Origin: Helicobacter apodemus
GTDB lineage: Bacteria > Campylobacterota > Campylobacteria > Campylobacterales > Helicobacteraceae
Assembly (NCBI RefSeq): GCF_000765745.2
Contig: NZ_JRPC02000003.1
Span: forward strand, 47,897 to 111,896
DNA length: 64,000 nucleotides
Direction: 5' to 3'
The first letter of the stretch is position 1; every line of letters begins with the position of its first letter. The notes beneath the pieces were generated by a model that saw only the letters and a list, made by a program, of their open reading frames with translations, was not told the origin of the DNA and made no database searches. A program made the translations under genes and the position numbers. Below, piece by piece: positions 27,464-37,354 of the stretch.

Positions 27464-29695
27464 TTAAAATCTCTGTCCCATTGTAAATTCAAACGATGAA
27501 GTGTTATCTCCGGGTTTATTATCAAGTGCCTTAGGAATAATAAAAGTAATCGCACCAATTGGTGAAATCCATTCTAAAGCAATACCTGTAGAACTTCTTC
27601 GTATTTGAGTGATATCATTTTTTCCAAGCATACCATAATCATAAAATACACTCAAACGCATAGGCACTGTTTCAAACAATCCATAACTAAGCTCCACTGA
27701 ACTATAAGAAGTTTTGTTGGCACCAATCCTTGTGCCAAATCTATCCCTTGGGCTAATAGAATTGGTTTGATAACCCCTAAGCGAATTTATCCCCCCTAAA
27801 TAAAACCTCTCATTTAAAGGAACATAACCATTATCTTGAATATATCCTAACTTAGAGCGGAATCTAAAGGTCAAATCTACATCTATCAAATCCTCTAAGT
27901 TTTTAAAAAAATACAAATTACCAAAATACTTCAAAAACTCTGCATCACCACCAACTCCTGCATATTCTAAACTTGCATTAGCCTTCCAACCATTTTTAGG
28001 AAAAAAGTAAGAATCTGTATTATCATAATATACACCCGGTATTATGGAAGACTTAGTATATTTTCCGCGATAATAATTCAAATAAAAAGAATTGCTAAAA
28101 CTTGAAAGCTCTGATTGTTGATACATATAGCCCAAGGTTGTCTCTAAAGTATCAGTAATCCTTCTTCCCCCAACAAGACTAAAACCTCTTGTTTTTTCTT
28201 TATAATCAAAGTTATCATATTGACTTTGATAAACATCTGTTGAGAGACTATAATTACTATCTAGAACTGCAGGATTATAGATATTAAAACGATAAGAAGT
28301 AGAAATTTGACTTTTATCAAGATAAATACCAGCCGTTAAGCCTGTCCCAAAAATATTTCTATCTTTAATCGAAGCACTCCCCATAATACCATCATAGCTA
28401 CCATAACCTACACCAAAACTAAATTCACCTGTTTTAGCTTCTTTTACTTTAACAAGCAAATCAATGTTTTCCTCATCAATCCGTTTCTCCTCAATTTGAA
28501 TATCATCAAAACCACCTGAACGCATAATAGAATTTTTAGAACGTGTAATTTTTGTCATATTATATTGATCACCGGGTGCTAAGAGGATATTTCTACGAAT
28601 TACTCTATCCAAAGTTTTAGAATTACCAGAAATAATAACATCATTAACTTTTACCTTTTTTCCAGGTTGAATATAATAGACAATACGAACTTCAGACTTT
28701 TCTACATCTTTATCCAAATCAGGAGTAACACGAGCAAAAGCATACCCTAAATCCCCAACTTTATATTTCAAAGTTTCCGCATCTTTACGCATTGTAGAAA
28801 TATTAAAAACTTTTTTTTGCTTAGTTTTAATAGCACTATAAAGCTCCTCATCATCAATTACCATTTCTTCTTGAACAATATCAATACCAGAAACCTTATA
28901 AGGTTTGCCCTCTTCAATATAATAATCTAACTCTGCATCATAGATTGTAAAATCCGTCCTTAAAAAAGGCTGGCTAACTTTAGCATCTAAATAACCCTTT
29001 TGCAAATAAAGATCTTGAATCCTAAGCGAATCTGTCTCAATCTCATTAATTTGCAACTTACCACTATTAAACCCCCACATCCAACCTAAAAAATCTCTTT
29101 CTTTATTAGCAGTTGAAGCTTCAATACGAGATACCTTAAGATTTTTTCTCCCATAATAGTTAGCTTTACGAATAATAATTTCTTCACCCTGATTAATCTC
29201 CAATGTTACTTTAAGAGCATTTTGGCTAATTTCTTCAATTTTTGATTCTATTATAGTATCATAGCGGCCTTGTTTTTCAAGCATTTCAATAATGCGTTTC
29301 TTTGTAGCATTAATTTTCATTTCATCATAAACATCACCCTTTTTTAGTCCTATTTCTTTATTAATAACAGCTTGATCTTTACCTGCTCCATAACCACTAA
29401 TAATTAAACTTGCAATAACAGGCTTTTCAACAAAATGAAAAACCAAAATCCCATCCTCTTCTGTAGCCCAAATATCTTTAAAATATCCCTGCTTATAAAA
29501 ATCAAGAATAGATTGATTAATCCTTTGAATATCAAGCGTTTTACCAATTTGCACTTTAGCAATCTCATTAGCAATAAGGGGAGAAATATAATTTAGCCCA
29601 TCATAACGCACCTCTTTGATAATAGGCAATTCAGCACCAACAGCCAAAGCACAAGAGCCAACTAATCCCAATAAAAATGATTTAAGAGCTTTCAT
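27464..29695 (-). CDS. bamA: outer membrane protein assembly factor BamA
   Basis: BamA inserts beta-barrel proteins into the outer membrane. The 743-residue protein has a signal peptide (about residues 1-20), POTRA repeats over roughly residues 22-400, and a C-terminal barrel. The barrel carries the conserved GGINSLRGY motif (the VRGF/Y loop, near residue 640) and ends in TMGQRF, a terminal phenylalanine. A TATAAT element lies 50 bases upstream and is divergent from the tyrA promoter. Confidence 0.96.
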   Translation of the reverse strand: MKALKSFLLGLVGSCALAVGAELPIIKEVRYDGLNYISPLIANEIAKVQIGKTLDIQRINQSILDFYKQGYFKDIWATEEDGILVFHFVEKPVIASLIISGYGAGKDQAVINKEIGLKKGDVYDEMKINATKKRIIEMLEKQGRYDTIIESKIEEISQNALKVTLEINQGEEIIIRKANYYGRKNLKVSRIEASTANKERDFLGWMWGFNSGKLQINEIETDSLRIQDLYLQKGYLDAKVSQPFLRTDFTIYDAELDYYIEEGKPYKVSGIDIVQEEMVIDDEELYSAIKTKQKKVFNISTMRKDAETLKYKVGDLGYAFARVTPDLDKDVEKSEVRIVYYIQPGKKVKVNDVIISGNSKTLDRVIRRNILLAPGDQYNMTKITRSKNSIMRSGGFDDIQIEEKRIDEENIDLLVKVKEAKTGEFSFGVGYGSYDGIMGSASIKDRNIFGTGLTAGIYLDKSQISTSYRFNIYNPAVLDSNYSLSTDVYQSQYDNFDYKEKTRGFSLVGGRRITDTLETTLGYMYQQSELSSFSNSFYLNYYRGKYTKSSIIPGVYYDNTDSYFFPKNGWKANASLEYAGVGGDAEFLKYFGNLYFFKNLEDLIDVDLTFRFRSKLGYIQDNGYVPLNERFYLGGINSLRGYQTNSISPRDRFGTRIGANKTSYSSVELSYGLFETVPMRLSVFYDYGMLGKNDITQIRRSSTGIALEWISPIGAITFIIPKALDNKPGDNTSSFEFTMGQRF

Positions 29696-29746
29696 TAATG
29701 ATAAAACCTCGCAACTTTAAATAGCAAAATTAATATTAAAGCTCCA

Positions 29747-29752
29747 ATTATA
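29747..29752 (-). promoter_or_regulatory. TATAAT -10 element for bamA
   Basis: The minus strand reads GGGTATAATTGG about 50 bases before the bamA start codon, a full match to the sigma-70 -10. It faces away from the tyrA promoter in a 133-base divergent gap. Confidence 0.6.
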
Positions 29753-29796
29753 CCCTATTTTGACATTAAACCTACCAAAACTAAAGCAAATAAATA

Positions 29797-29802
29797 TATA
29801 AT
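29797..29802 (+). promoter_or_regulatory. TATAAT -10 element for tyrA
   Basis: The plus strand has TATAAT 26 bases before the tyrA ATG, within the divergent bamA/tyrA gap. GAGG lies five bases before the start codon. Confidence 0.5.
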
Positions 29803-29828
29803 TTTCAAAAAACTTTAAATGAGGATAA

Positions 29829-30656
29829 ATGCAAGCAGGAATTATTGGTCTAGGGTTAATTGGTGGTTCTTTAGGATTAGCACTAAAAGAAAGTGCAATG
29901 TTTAAAAGGATTGTGGGGTTAGATAACAACGAGATTCATTTACAACAAGCCCTGTCTTTAGGCTTAATTGATGAAGGTGTAGAATTAGAAAAAATCAAGC
30001 AATGCGATGTTATTTTTCTTGCAACACCCGTAGAAGCTATCTTAGAGATTCTTCCTCAACTCATTGGCGTATCCCCACATACCACAATTATTGATTTAGG
30101 TAGCACAAAATATTTAATATCCCAAAATATCCCCCCAAGTATTCGCAAAAATTTTATCTGTGCTCATCCTATGAGTGGGACAGAAAATTTTGGACCAAAG
30201 GCAGCATTTAAAGACCTTTTGCCCCATCATATCATAGTTTTAACAGATTTAGAACAAAGCGGAGAATTTCAAATTTCAATGGCAAAAGAAATATTCATTA
30301 CTTTGAAAATGAATATTATCAAAATGGATTCAAAATCACACGATAACCACGCTGCTTTCATTAGCCATTTACCGCATATCATTAGTTATGCCCTAGCAAA
30401 TACCGTGCTATCCCAACAAAACCCAAAAGATATACTAACCCTAGCAGGCGGAGGATTTAAAAGTATGGTGCGAATCGCTAAGAGTTCTCCTAAAATGTGG
30501 AGTGATATTTCTAAACAAAATCGTGAAGAAATTTTAAAATCCTTAGAATACTTCCAAAAAGAAATAAACTTTGCAAAAGAGTTAATTAACAGCCAAAAAT
30601 GGGAGGAATTAGAAAATTGGATGGCAGAGGCAAATTCCCTTTATAAGATTTTCTAA
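29829..30656 (+). CDS. tyrA: prephenate dehydrogenase TyrA
   Basis: TyrA oxidises prephenate to 4-hydroxyphenylpyruvate for tyrosine synthesis. The 275-residue protein begins with the NAD-binding fingerprint GLGLIGGS (6-13). The substrate region has CAHPMSGTENFGP (near 110) and SHDNHAAFISHLPHI (near 172), with the family histidines. It lacks a C-terminal ACT domain, as in other Helicobacter. It runs opposite to its neighbours and overlaps the end of ribD by four bases. Confidence 0.93.
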   Translation: MQAGIIGLGLIGGSLGLALKESAMFKRIVGLDNNEIHLQQALSLGLIDEGVELEKIKQCDVIFLATPVEAILEILPQLIGVSPHTTIIDLGSTKYLISQNIPPSIRKNFICAHPMSGTENFGPKAAFKDLLPHHIIVLTDLEQSGEFQISMAKEIFITLKMNIIKMDSKSHDNHAAFISHLPHIISYALANTVLSQQNPKDILTLAGGGFKSMVRIAKSSPKMWSDISKQNREEILKSLEYFQKEINFAKELINSQKWEELENWMAEANSLYKIF

Positions 30657-31690
30657 TCCCTAAAAGGCTGAAGCCATAATATTAAATCATCCCCAATTTG
30701 TTGTGAATACAAAATCCTAAAATTAGCTTGAAGTTGCATATGAAGCTGAAAATCACTCTGCATAGAAGGATTTAGAAAAAACAATACCATATCAATTTGG
30801 GGGATCAAAGTCTTAAACAAGTCTGCTCCCCCCTCACACATCACAAAACCTTCAAACTTTTCTATCTTATGGAGTATTTTTACTTCTCTCTTAGGAACAG
30901 AAAATAAAGGAGCTTTTTTAGGAAAATCTCTTAAATGCGTTAAGATTGTTACACAAGGCGGTCTTTTATCCTTTAAGGTTGCATACCTGCAATCAAGTAT
31001 AGGATTATCTAAACGCACACTTTTACCAGAAATTAGAAGGGTATCTACTCTTGTCCTTAAATTATGCATAAAACTTTGTGCAGCTTTAGAGCTAATTTGC
31101 CCTCCATCAATACTGCCATCTAAACGACTAGCATATTTAAAAAGGATAAAACTCCCTTTGCTTTGCAGACTACTAAAAGGAATTAATAATGCCTTAGAAT
31201 ATTCATAAGCCCTCAAAAGCTCTTTTTCCTCCCAAGCCTTTACAACTTGCACTCCACAACTTTTAAGTGCGTTAGCCCCTCCTTTAGCCTCTTTATTACA
31301 ATCCTGTGTCCCAATAATGATTTTTTTAATCCCTAATAATTTTAAAAGTTCTGCACAAGAGGGAGTTTTTCCACGATGTATGCAAGGTTCTAAAGTAACA
31401 TAAAGGGTTATATCCTTGAAATAATCCTTAGCATTTTCTAAAAGAAATTGATGAATCTCTTGAGATTGAAAAAGATTAAAAATTGAAGAATCTCCGCTTA
31501 GGCGATAATAAGATTCTTGCAATGCTAAAACCTCAGCGTGCGGCTCACCTGCAACTTTGTGAGCTTGAATGCTTAAAATCGCCCCAAACTTATCCAAGAT
31601 AACAGCCCCAACAGCAGGATTTGGCAAAGTTTGACACTGATAATCCCAAGCTTTTTTAATCGCCAAATCAAGATAAAAAGAATCTACCAT
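30653..31690 (-). CDS. ribD: bifunctional riboflavin biosynthesis protein RibD
   Basis: RibD deaminates and then reduces the pyrimidine intermediate of riboflavin synthesis. The 345-residue protein has the deaminase zinc site HAE (51-53) with Cys 103 and Cys 112 in LEPCIHRGKTPSC. The C-terminal reductase domain starts near residue 180 with KYASRLDGSIDGG, a match to the usual K-A-S-LDG block, but its end is short and diverged. The gene overlaps rimP by seven bases on the same strand. Confidence 0.9.
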   Translation of the reverse strand: MVDSFYLDLAIKKAWDYQCQTLPNPAVGAVILDKFGAILSIQAHKVAGEPHAEVLALQESYYRLSGDSSIFNLFQSQEIHQFLLENAKDYFKDITLYVTLEPCIHRGKTPSCAELLKLLGIKKIIIGTQDCNKEAKGGANALKSCGVQVVKAWEEKELLRAYEYSKALLIPFSSLQSKGSFILFKYASRLDGSIDGGQISSKAAQSFMHNLRTRVDTLLISGKSVRLDNPILDCRYATLKDKRPPCVTILTHLRDFPKKAPLFSVPKREVKILHKIEKFEGFVMCEGGADLFKTLIPQIDMVLFFLNPSMQSDFQLHMQLQANFRILYSQQIGDDLILWLQPFRD

Positions 31691-32112
31691 AGAAAATAAG
31701 TTTGTGCTTTTTTGATGGCTTCTATAGGGATACTCTGCCCACTTTCAAGCTTTATAGAATCCTCATAAACCTCTACTAATTTACCTTTAAATTCCCTCTT
31801 ATCAAGCATTTTAACTTTCACAAGCTCACCAATAGCACCTTGAAAATGTGTTAATGTCTTTAAAATGCGTTCAATTCCCGGTGAGCTAACTTCCAAAAAA
31901 TAATTCTCAAAATTTGGCATTTCTACATCTAAAAGCGGTGAGAGGGCAAGACTAATCTCTTGACAATCCTCAAGACTAACAGAGGGCTTTTTAGAAATAT
32001 AAACGCGTAAGATTTTATGATTATTTTCATTGATAATAGCCATATCATATAGCTCACAACCCAAACTTTGGATTAAAATAGAAATTTTTGCCTCTAAATC
32101 CGAGCTTATCAT
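31684..32112 (-). CDS. rimP: ribosome maturation factor RimP
   Basis: RimP assists maturation of the 30S subunit. The 142-residue protein has the family motif LEVSSPGIERIL near residue 72, following the CQEISLALSPLLD helix. It sits in the conserved rimP-rbfA-infB order, though here transcribed after rbfA and infB. Its start overlaps the rbfA stop codon by one base. Confidence 0.9.
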   Translation of the reverse strand: MISSDLEAKISILIQSLGCELYDMAIINENNHKILRVYISKKPSVSLEDCQEISLALSPLLDVEMPNFENYFLEVSSPGIERILKTLTHFQGAIGELVKVKMLDKREFKGKLVEVYEDSIKLESGQSIPIEAIKKAQTYFLW

Positions 32113-32510
32113 TACTCTAATGCTCCTAAATCTAACCCTCTTGCTTTGTCTCCGTGCTTTATATTCCTCTCTTCTTGTAAAGCTTGAAAAATCCTATCAA
32201 GACGCATTTCTTTTTCTAAAGAATCATCAAAAACAAAGTTAAAATCTGGACAACGAAACCAACCACTCTCTTCTAAGCAATATCCTTTGATAATATTTCT
32301 TGCTTTTTTTAGCTGGTGAAGAATAACTTTTTTTTCCTCTTGTGTGATAAAAGAAGGATCTAAAAAAACTTGTGCGAAATACTTTCCTCTAGAACATTTT
32401 ACCTCTAACACACTAAGATTATTTAATCTTGTATCCTCTAAATTCGCTAAAGCAGAGGGAATAAGCTCTTTTAAGAGAGATTGGATTCGTTCTAATTTAA
32501 TGTTTTTCAT
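32112..32510 (-). CDS. rbfA: 30S ribosome-binding factor RbfA
   Basis: RbfA binds immature 30S subunits during 16S rRNA processing. The 132-residue protein has the KH-like fold pattern with ALANLEDTRLNNLSVLEVKC near residue 18 and the segment CPDFNFVFDDSLEKEMRLDR near residue 88. It starts directly after infB and is followed by rimP, all on one transcript. Confidence 0.9.
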   Translation of the reverse strand: MKNIKLERIQSLLKELIPSALANLEDTRLNNLSVLEVKCSRGKYFAQVFLDPSFITQEEKKVILHQLKKARNIIKGYCLEESGWFRCPDFNFVFDDSLEKEMRLDRIFQALQEERNIKHGDKARGLDLGALE

Positions 32511-35108
32511 TTATAAGGTCCTTTGTTTTTCCACTTCCTTATAAGTTTCAAAGACGTCGCCTACTTGAATATCATTATAATTTTCTAAAACAATCCCGCA
32601 TTCAAAACCTTTAGCCACCTCTCTTACATCATCTTTAAAACGTTTAAGGGAAAGAATATTGCCATTATGTATTACCACTCCATTACGAATTAATCGCACT
32701 TTAATACCTTTTTGAATAACACCATCTGTTACAAAACAGCCCGCAATAGTCCCAACTTTTGCGATATTAAAAGTCTCTCTAACTTCAGCTTCCCCAGTAT
32801 TTTCTTCTTCAAGCACAGGAGAGAGAAGCCCTCCTAATAATGCTTTAATATCATCAATAAGTGCATAAATAATAGAATAAGTTTTAATCTCAACTCCTAA
32901 TTCTTTGGCTTTATTTTTTACACTTCCAGTTGGTCTCACATTAAATCCCAAAATAATAGAATTTGCACTAGCAGCAGCCAAAGTTACATCACCCTCTGTA
33001 ATTCCTCCTACACCTTTATGAACAATATTAACTTTTACCTCTTCATTTTGAAGCTTTTCTAAACTTCCTTTAATAGCTTCTAAACTTCCTTGTGTATCGG
33101 CTTTAACAATAACGGGAAGATTTTTTAATTGCCCAAGTGCTACCATAGTGCTTAATTCATCAAAAGAAACCTTTGTAGAATGAGAAAACTCTTTTTGTCG
33201 CAAATGTGCTAAACGTTTTTGTGCATACTCTCTTGCAATATTATCATTAGCCACCACGAGCAAAATAGAACCTGCTGGAGGCACTTCATTGAATCCCGTA
33301 ATTACTCCAACCCCAGATGGCAAAAGATTCGTAACATTTTTGCCATTATCATCACTAATAGCCCTTACTCTCCCAAATGCCGTATCTGCAATGATACTAT
33401 CACCAACTTTTAAAATCCCATTTTGAATAATTAAAGTCGCTACAGGACCCTTGCCCTTCTCTAAGCTACTTTCAATAACGACTGCACGAGCGGCTCTATG
33501 AGGATTAGCCTTTAAATCCAAAATTTCTGCTTGCAATAAGATAATTTCTAACAAATCATCAATACCCTCTCCACTCTTAGCGGAAATATGCACAAACTCA
33601 TAGTCTCCCCCCCATTCAAGCGGAGTAAATCCTAATTCCGCCGCTTCTGCTTTAACCTTATCAGGATTAGCATCAGGTTTATCAATCTTATTAATCGCAA
33701 TAATAATACAAGCATTAGCGGCTTTGGCGTGATTAAGTGCTTCAATAGTTTGCGGCTTTACCCCATCATCAGCTGCAATGACAATAATAGCAATATCTGT
33801 AATTTGTGCTCCACGAGAACGCATCTCACTAAAAGCCTCGTGTCCGGGAGTATCAATAAAAGTGATTTGCTTCCCTCCTTTGGTGATTGTATAAGCACCA
33901 ATATGTTGTGTAATGCCGCCTGCTTCACCAGAAACTACTTTTGTATTCCTAATCACATCTAATAAAGAAGTTTTTCCATGATCAACATGCCCCATAATCG
34001 TAACTACTGGTGCTCTAGGCTCTAAATGCTCTTCTTTGTCCTCATCATCGTGGAGCTGTGTATAATCTAATTCATCCGCGGTATTAATAATTTCAATTTC
34101 AACACCAAACTCTTCAGCTAAAATTTCAATAGCATCTTTTTCTAAAAAATCATTTTTAGTAATCATCATTCCAAGACTAAAAAGCACTTTAATAACTTCA
34201 CCCGTAGAACGTTTAATTTTCTCTGCAAATTCATAAGCCCTAATCTCCTCTGGGACTCTAACAACTCCACTAATGGATTCTTCTACTTTTTGAGGTTTTG
34301 GTGCTTTTTTACGGCTTGATCGTCTTGTTGTGCCTTGCTCCATAAAAGGATTATGTCTTTGAACTTTGATTCTATCAGTAGCTACCTTTTTTTCATTCTC
34401 CTCTTCATCAATATCTACTTCATCTTGCACACTTAAATCAAATAAAATGATGCCCTCATCTTCCTCATCATCACTTGAAGTATGAAATTCTCTATTATCT
34501 AATAAATCTATTTTTTGCTGGTTTTTTTTCATCACAAGGGGTTTATCTTTTTTCTTTTTCTTTTCCCTTTTAGAAAAACTCTCATCTAAATTTCCAAGCA
34601 AATCCTGCAAAGTCTTACCCGTTACTTCTTTCTTTTTCTCTACTTTTGGTAACTCTTCTTTAATATCCCGCTTTTTAACGATCCTTAACCCTGTTCGTTT
34701 AATAGCTGGATTATCTTGAGTAAAGTCTAAATGTAACTCTTCAATAACATTATTAGGTTTATCTAATTTCTCCTCAACCTCTTGTGTAGATATTTCAGAA
34801 ATTTGTTTTTTCTTTTCTTTAACTTTTTTAATAGTATTCTTACTTTCTTTAACTTCTATAATAGGAGTTTCTTTTAAAGAATTACTTTTTTTAGCGGCTG
34901 TTTGTTTAGTCTCTTTTTTAACTTCCTCTTGAGCTCTCTCAACACTTTTTCCTGATAAAATATAATTATATAATTCTTCAGCTTGTGTAGCAGTTACACT
35001 ACTAGAAGCAGTTTTTACTTCAAAACCTAGCTCTTGAGCTTTTTGGATTATTTCTTTGCTTGTTTTCCCAATTTCTTTGGCAATCTGACTAATACGGATT
35101 TTATCCAT
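32511..35108 (-). CDS. infB: translation initiation factor IF-2
   Basis: IF-2 is the GTPase that places initiator tRNA on the ribosome. The protein is about 865 residues. The N-terminal IF2N motif is at the start, then a long Lys/Glu-rich charged region to about residue 290, then the GTPase with GHVDHGKTS (near 375), DTPGHE and NKIDKPDAN. The C-terminal domains reach EVEKQRTL. I prefer the ATG at 35108; a TTG two codons upstream is also possible. The start overlaps the ylxR end by eight bases. Confidence 0.96.
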   Translation of the reverse strand: MDKIRISQIAKEIGKTSKEIIQKAQELGFEVKTASSSVTATQAEELYNYILSGKSVERAQEEVKKETKQTAAKKSNSLKETPIIEVKESKNTIKKVKEKKKQISEISTQEVEEKLDKPNNVIEELHLDFTQDNPAIKRTGLRIVKKRDIKEELPKVEKKKEVTGKTLQDLLGNLDESFSKREKKKKKDKPLVMKKNQQKIDLLDNREFHTSSDDEEDEGIILFDLSVQDEVDIDEEENEKKVATDRIKVQRHNPFMEQGTTRRSSRKKAPKPQKVEESISGVVRVPEEIRAYEFAEKIKRSTGEVIKVLFSLGMMITKNDFLEKDAIEILAEEFGVEIEIINTADELDYTQLHDDEDKEEHLEPRAPVVTIMGHVDHGKTSLLDVIRNTKVVSGEAGGITQHIGAYTITKGGKQITFIDTPGHEAFSEMRSRGAQITDIAIIVIAADDGVKPQTIEALNHAKAANACIIIAINKIDKPDANPDKVKAEAAELGFTPLEWGGDYEFVHISAKSGEGIDDLLEIILLQAEILDLKANPHRAARAVVIESSLEKGKGPVATLIIQNGILKVGDSIIADTAFGRVRAISDDNGKNVTNLLPSGVGVITGFNEVPPAGSILLVVANDNIAREYAQKRLAHLRQKEFSHSTKVSFDELSTMVALGQLKNLPVIVKADTQGSLEAIKGSLEKLQNEEVKVNIVHKGVGGITEGDVTLAAASANSIILGFNVRPTGSVKNKAKELGVEIKTYSIIYALIDDIKALLGGLLSPVLEEENTGEAEVRETFNIAKVGTIAGCFVTDGVIQKGIKVRLIRNGVVIHNGNILSLKRFKDDVREVAKGFECGIVLENYNDIQVGDVFETYKEVEKQRTL

Positions 35109-35352
35109 ATACAAAAATCTCCTTTAATGATTGTTTTAAAATTTTTTTCAACCCTTTGTCAATCTTACAAGTTTTTATAATGCAATCAACAATTCTATTG
35201 TTATCTACACAATCTCTACACACATAAAAACTCCTTCCTACGCCACTAAATTTGATAAGTTCTCCCTCTTTATATTGCAAACGTATTAATTGGGATTTTA
35301 AAAATCTACCCCTACAAACAATACACATTCTAACCGGATTAGACATTAACAT
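35101..35352 (-). CDS. ylxR: YlxR-family (DUF448) RNA-binding protein
   Basis: YlxR proteins are small basic proteins found with infB; in other bacteria the family has been linked to RNase P modulation. The product is about 83 residues and has the family motif MCIVCRGRFLKSQLIRL. A second cysteine pair in YVCRDCVDN follows. Start choice is open: GTG 35358, ATG 35352 or ATG 35346. No ribosome site precedes any of them, and a TATAAT sits just upstream, so the message may be leaderless. Confidence 0.85.
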   Translation of the reverse strand: MLMSNPVRMCIVCRGRFLKSQLIRLQYKEGELIKFSGVGRSFYVCRDCVDNNRIVDCIIKTCKIDKGLKKILKQSLKEIFVYG

Positions 35353-35358
35353 TCTCAC

Positions 35359-35364
35359 ATTATA
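35359..35364 (-). promoter_or_regulatory. extended -10 element directly before ylxR
   Basis: The minus strand reads TTGTTATAATGTGAGAATG: a TGT-TATAAT extended -10 just after the thrB stop codon. A start six to seven bases downstream would fall at or next to the ATG at 35352, giving little or no leader for the ylxR-infB-rbfA-rimP-ribD string. Confidence 0.5.
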
Positions 35365-35369
35365 ACAAG

Positions 35370-36263
35370 CTAGAGCTTAAATTCATCATCAAAAACCATA
35401 CCAAAATTATCAAATTCAAGACTTAAAACTCTTAATTTATAAAATTTAGAAGATAAAGCTTCATATAAATGCTTAGAATCCTCTGCATAACAAAGATTAA
35501 AAAAAGTCGATCCACTCCCTGATAAAGTACTCATAAGCGCACCATTAGTAAGTGCAGTTTTTTGCACATCAAATAAAATAGGGATTTGTCGCATTCTATA
35601 ATATTGGTGTAATCTATCCATACTTGCTTCTTTTAGTAACTCCCACTTTTCCTCAAAAAAAGCGACACTTAAAAATGCAGAATGCGAAAGGTTAAAAAAG
35701 GCATCTCTTTGTAAATATTGTTTGGGTAATGTTTGACGCGATAAATGTGTAGAAATAGATTGGTTGGGAATAACCACAACAGCAGAAATACAATGGGGCA
35801 ATTGTTTATTTAAAAAACGCACCTCTTTATTATGAATCATACAAGTATTAAACCCTCCCATACAAGCTGGAGTAATATTATCAGGATGCGTTTCATAATG
35901 CAAAGCTGCATTTAAAATCTTTTGCTTATCAAAAGCTTCACCAGCAACTTTAAAAGCTGCACTAAGCGCACCAATAATCACAGCAGAAGAGCTACCCAAA
36001 CCCCTAGAAATAGGAATAGAGTTATTAAAAACAAATTTAAAAGGAGGCGTTTCACCTATGAGTTTTTTAAGCTGCTCATTAAAAATCCTAACAAAAGCAT
36101 TATCTATACGCAATTTTGGATTCTTTGAACCCTCACCCAAAATCTGTATAGAAGTGAATTTAGAGGGTTTTAAACTAAAATAATTATAAAGCTTCAAAGC
36201 AAGCCCTAAACTATCAAACCCCGGTCCTAAATTAGCACTCGTTGCTGGAACACGTAATTGCAT
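35370..36263 (-). CDS. thrB: homoserine kinase ThrB
   Basis: ThrB phosphorylates homoserine in threonine synthesis and belongs to the GHMP kinases. I place the start at 36263 (MQLRVPATSANLGPGFD), with AAAGG six bases upstream; the longer frame runs into the preceding gene. The product is 297 residues. The ATP loop PISRGLGSSSAVIIGAL (near residue 82) and the C-terminal GHMP motif STLSGSGSTFF (near 241) are present. Confidence 0.94.
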   Translation of the reverse strand: MQLRVPATSANLGPGFDSLGLALKLYNYFSLKPSKFTSIQILGEGSKNPKLRIDNAFVRIFNEQLKKLIGETPPFKFVFNNSIPISRGLGSSSAVIIGALSAAFKVAGEAFDKQKILNAALHYETHPDNITPACMGGFNTCMIHNKEVRFLNKQLPHCISAVVVIPNQSISTHLSRQTLPKQYLQRDAFFNLSHSAFLSVAFFEEKWELLKEASMDRLHQYYRMRQIPILFDVQKTALTNGALMSTLSGSGSTFFNLCYAEDSKHLYEALSSKFYKLRVLSLEFDNFGMVFDDEFKL

Positions 36264-36273
36264 TAAATACCTT

Positions 36274-36819
36274 TTAATCCAAATTAGCAAATTTTAAGGT
36301 AAATTCCACCTCACCTTTGCCAATACGTAGCTCTTTAGCTATAGAATCTACACTCCAACCATCTTTAAACATAGAAATAATGCGTCCCTCATCGATATTA
36401 CTAGGATTTGTTGGGGTATAAGCAAATTCCTTAATCCTATCTTCTAGTGTAAAAACCTTTCCCTCCACCTCCTCTTTATATTGTTTATATTCCTCATTTA
36501 ATCTTTCTATTTGACTCCTTAAAGGCATTACTTGTGAATGCAAATTTGTATCAATAAGATTCTTCATTTCTAAACGGGTATCTTGATAAATTTGCTGCTT
36601 AATACTTTGCTTAAAACCCTCTAAATCACTCTCATAAGTTTTAAGCTTTTTTTGCAAACGATAAATCTCCTTATTTAAGTCCTCAATAGATTTCTCATAA
36701 CGTTTAGATCTTTTAGTATTTTCTGCATCTTTTAGATAAAAATAAATAATTAATAAAGCAAAAACTAAACCAACCCCCACACCAATCCATAACAAAATAT
36801 TCTCATTACCAATTATCAT
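36274..36819 (-). CDS. membrane-anchored coiled-coil protein with C-terminal DUF6115-like helix-turn-helix
   Basis: The 181-residue protein has one N-terminal membrane helix (about residues 8-27), a long coiled coil rich in Lys, Glu and Gln (about 30-130), and a short C-terminal domain. The last part, with ISMFKDGWSVDSIAKELRIGKGEVEF, resembles a helix-turn-helix found in DUF6115 proteins. I chose the ATG at 36819 because AAGG lies nine bases upstream. It lies in a row with thrB and mqnP on one strand. Function is unknown. Confidence 0.75.
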   Translation of the reverse strand: MIIGNENILLWIGVGVGLVFALLIIYFYLKDAENTKRSKRYEKSIEDLNKEIYRLQKKLKTYESDLEGFKQSIKQQIYQDTRLEMKNLIDTNLHSQVMPLRSQIERLNEEYKQYKEEVEGKVFTLEDRIKEFAYTPTNPSNIDEGRIISMFKDGWSVDSIAKELRIGKGEVEFTLKFANLD

Positions 36820-36830
36820 TAACATCAACC

Positions 36831-37349
36831 TTATTTATTAGACTTCATAAAGCGAATAAGTGCTCTTTCTTTAGAAGCTACATAGCTATCCCATTCCATT
36901 TCATCTCTTGTATGAATCTTCTCAATCCAAGCAAGATTATCACGTAATACAAAGTAAATAGGGACAATCCTTATAGGAAAAGTTGGAAGTTCAATCCTGC
37001 CATAATACAAAATATTCTCTGAAATTTTTGAATCTTTTAACACAAAGCAACTATGCCCTATAGTTGTTACTAAATCCGAATTTGCCAAAGGAATATAAGT
37101 CTTTTTATTCCCCTCTATCCTTTGTTCTAAAGATTCTATTTTTCTATAAATCTCAACTAGCAATTCTAAAATAATGGTATTCTCCCCCTCTAAATTCCCC
37201 TTTTTAGCACGCATTAAACGCAACCATTCCCCAATGGGGTCTTCATCACTTTGTGTGAGTTTATTAAATTCCATTACAAAAGACTCTGAATTATTATGAA
37301 CCTCCTCATATTCAATCTTTAATAAAGTATCAATTAAACGACTTTTCAT
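36831..37349 (-). CDS. conserved hypothetical protein (PilZ-like region possible)
   Basis: The 172-residue soluble protein has no signal peptide or membrane helix. A helical N-terminal half contains a possible short coiled coil (ILELLVEIYRKIESLEQRIE, near residue 67). A beta-rich second half contains LPTFPIRIVPIYFVLRDNLAWIEK in pieces near residue 124. The start at 37349 follows a GAGGG site and avoids overlap with mqnP. A homologue lies next to the mqnP gene in H. pylori. I cannot assign a function; a PilZ-type fold is only a guess. Confidence 0.7.
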   Translation of the reverse strand: MKSRLIDTLLKIEYEEVHNNSESFVMEFNKLTQSDEDPIGEWLRLMRAKKGNLEGENTIILELLVEIYRKIESLEQRIEGNKKTYIPLANSDLVTTIGHSCFVLKDSKISENILYYGRIELPTFPIRIVPIYFVLRDNLAWIEKIHTRDEMEWDSYVASKERALIRFMKSNK

Positions 37350-37354
37350 AACCT

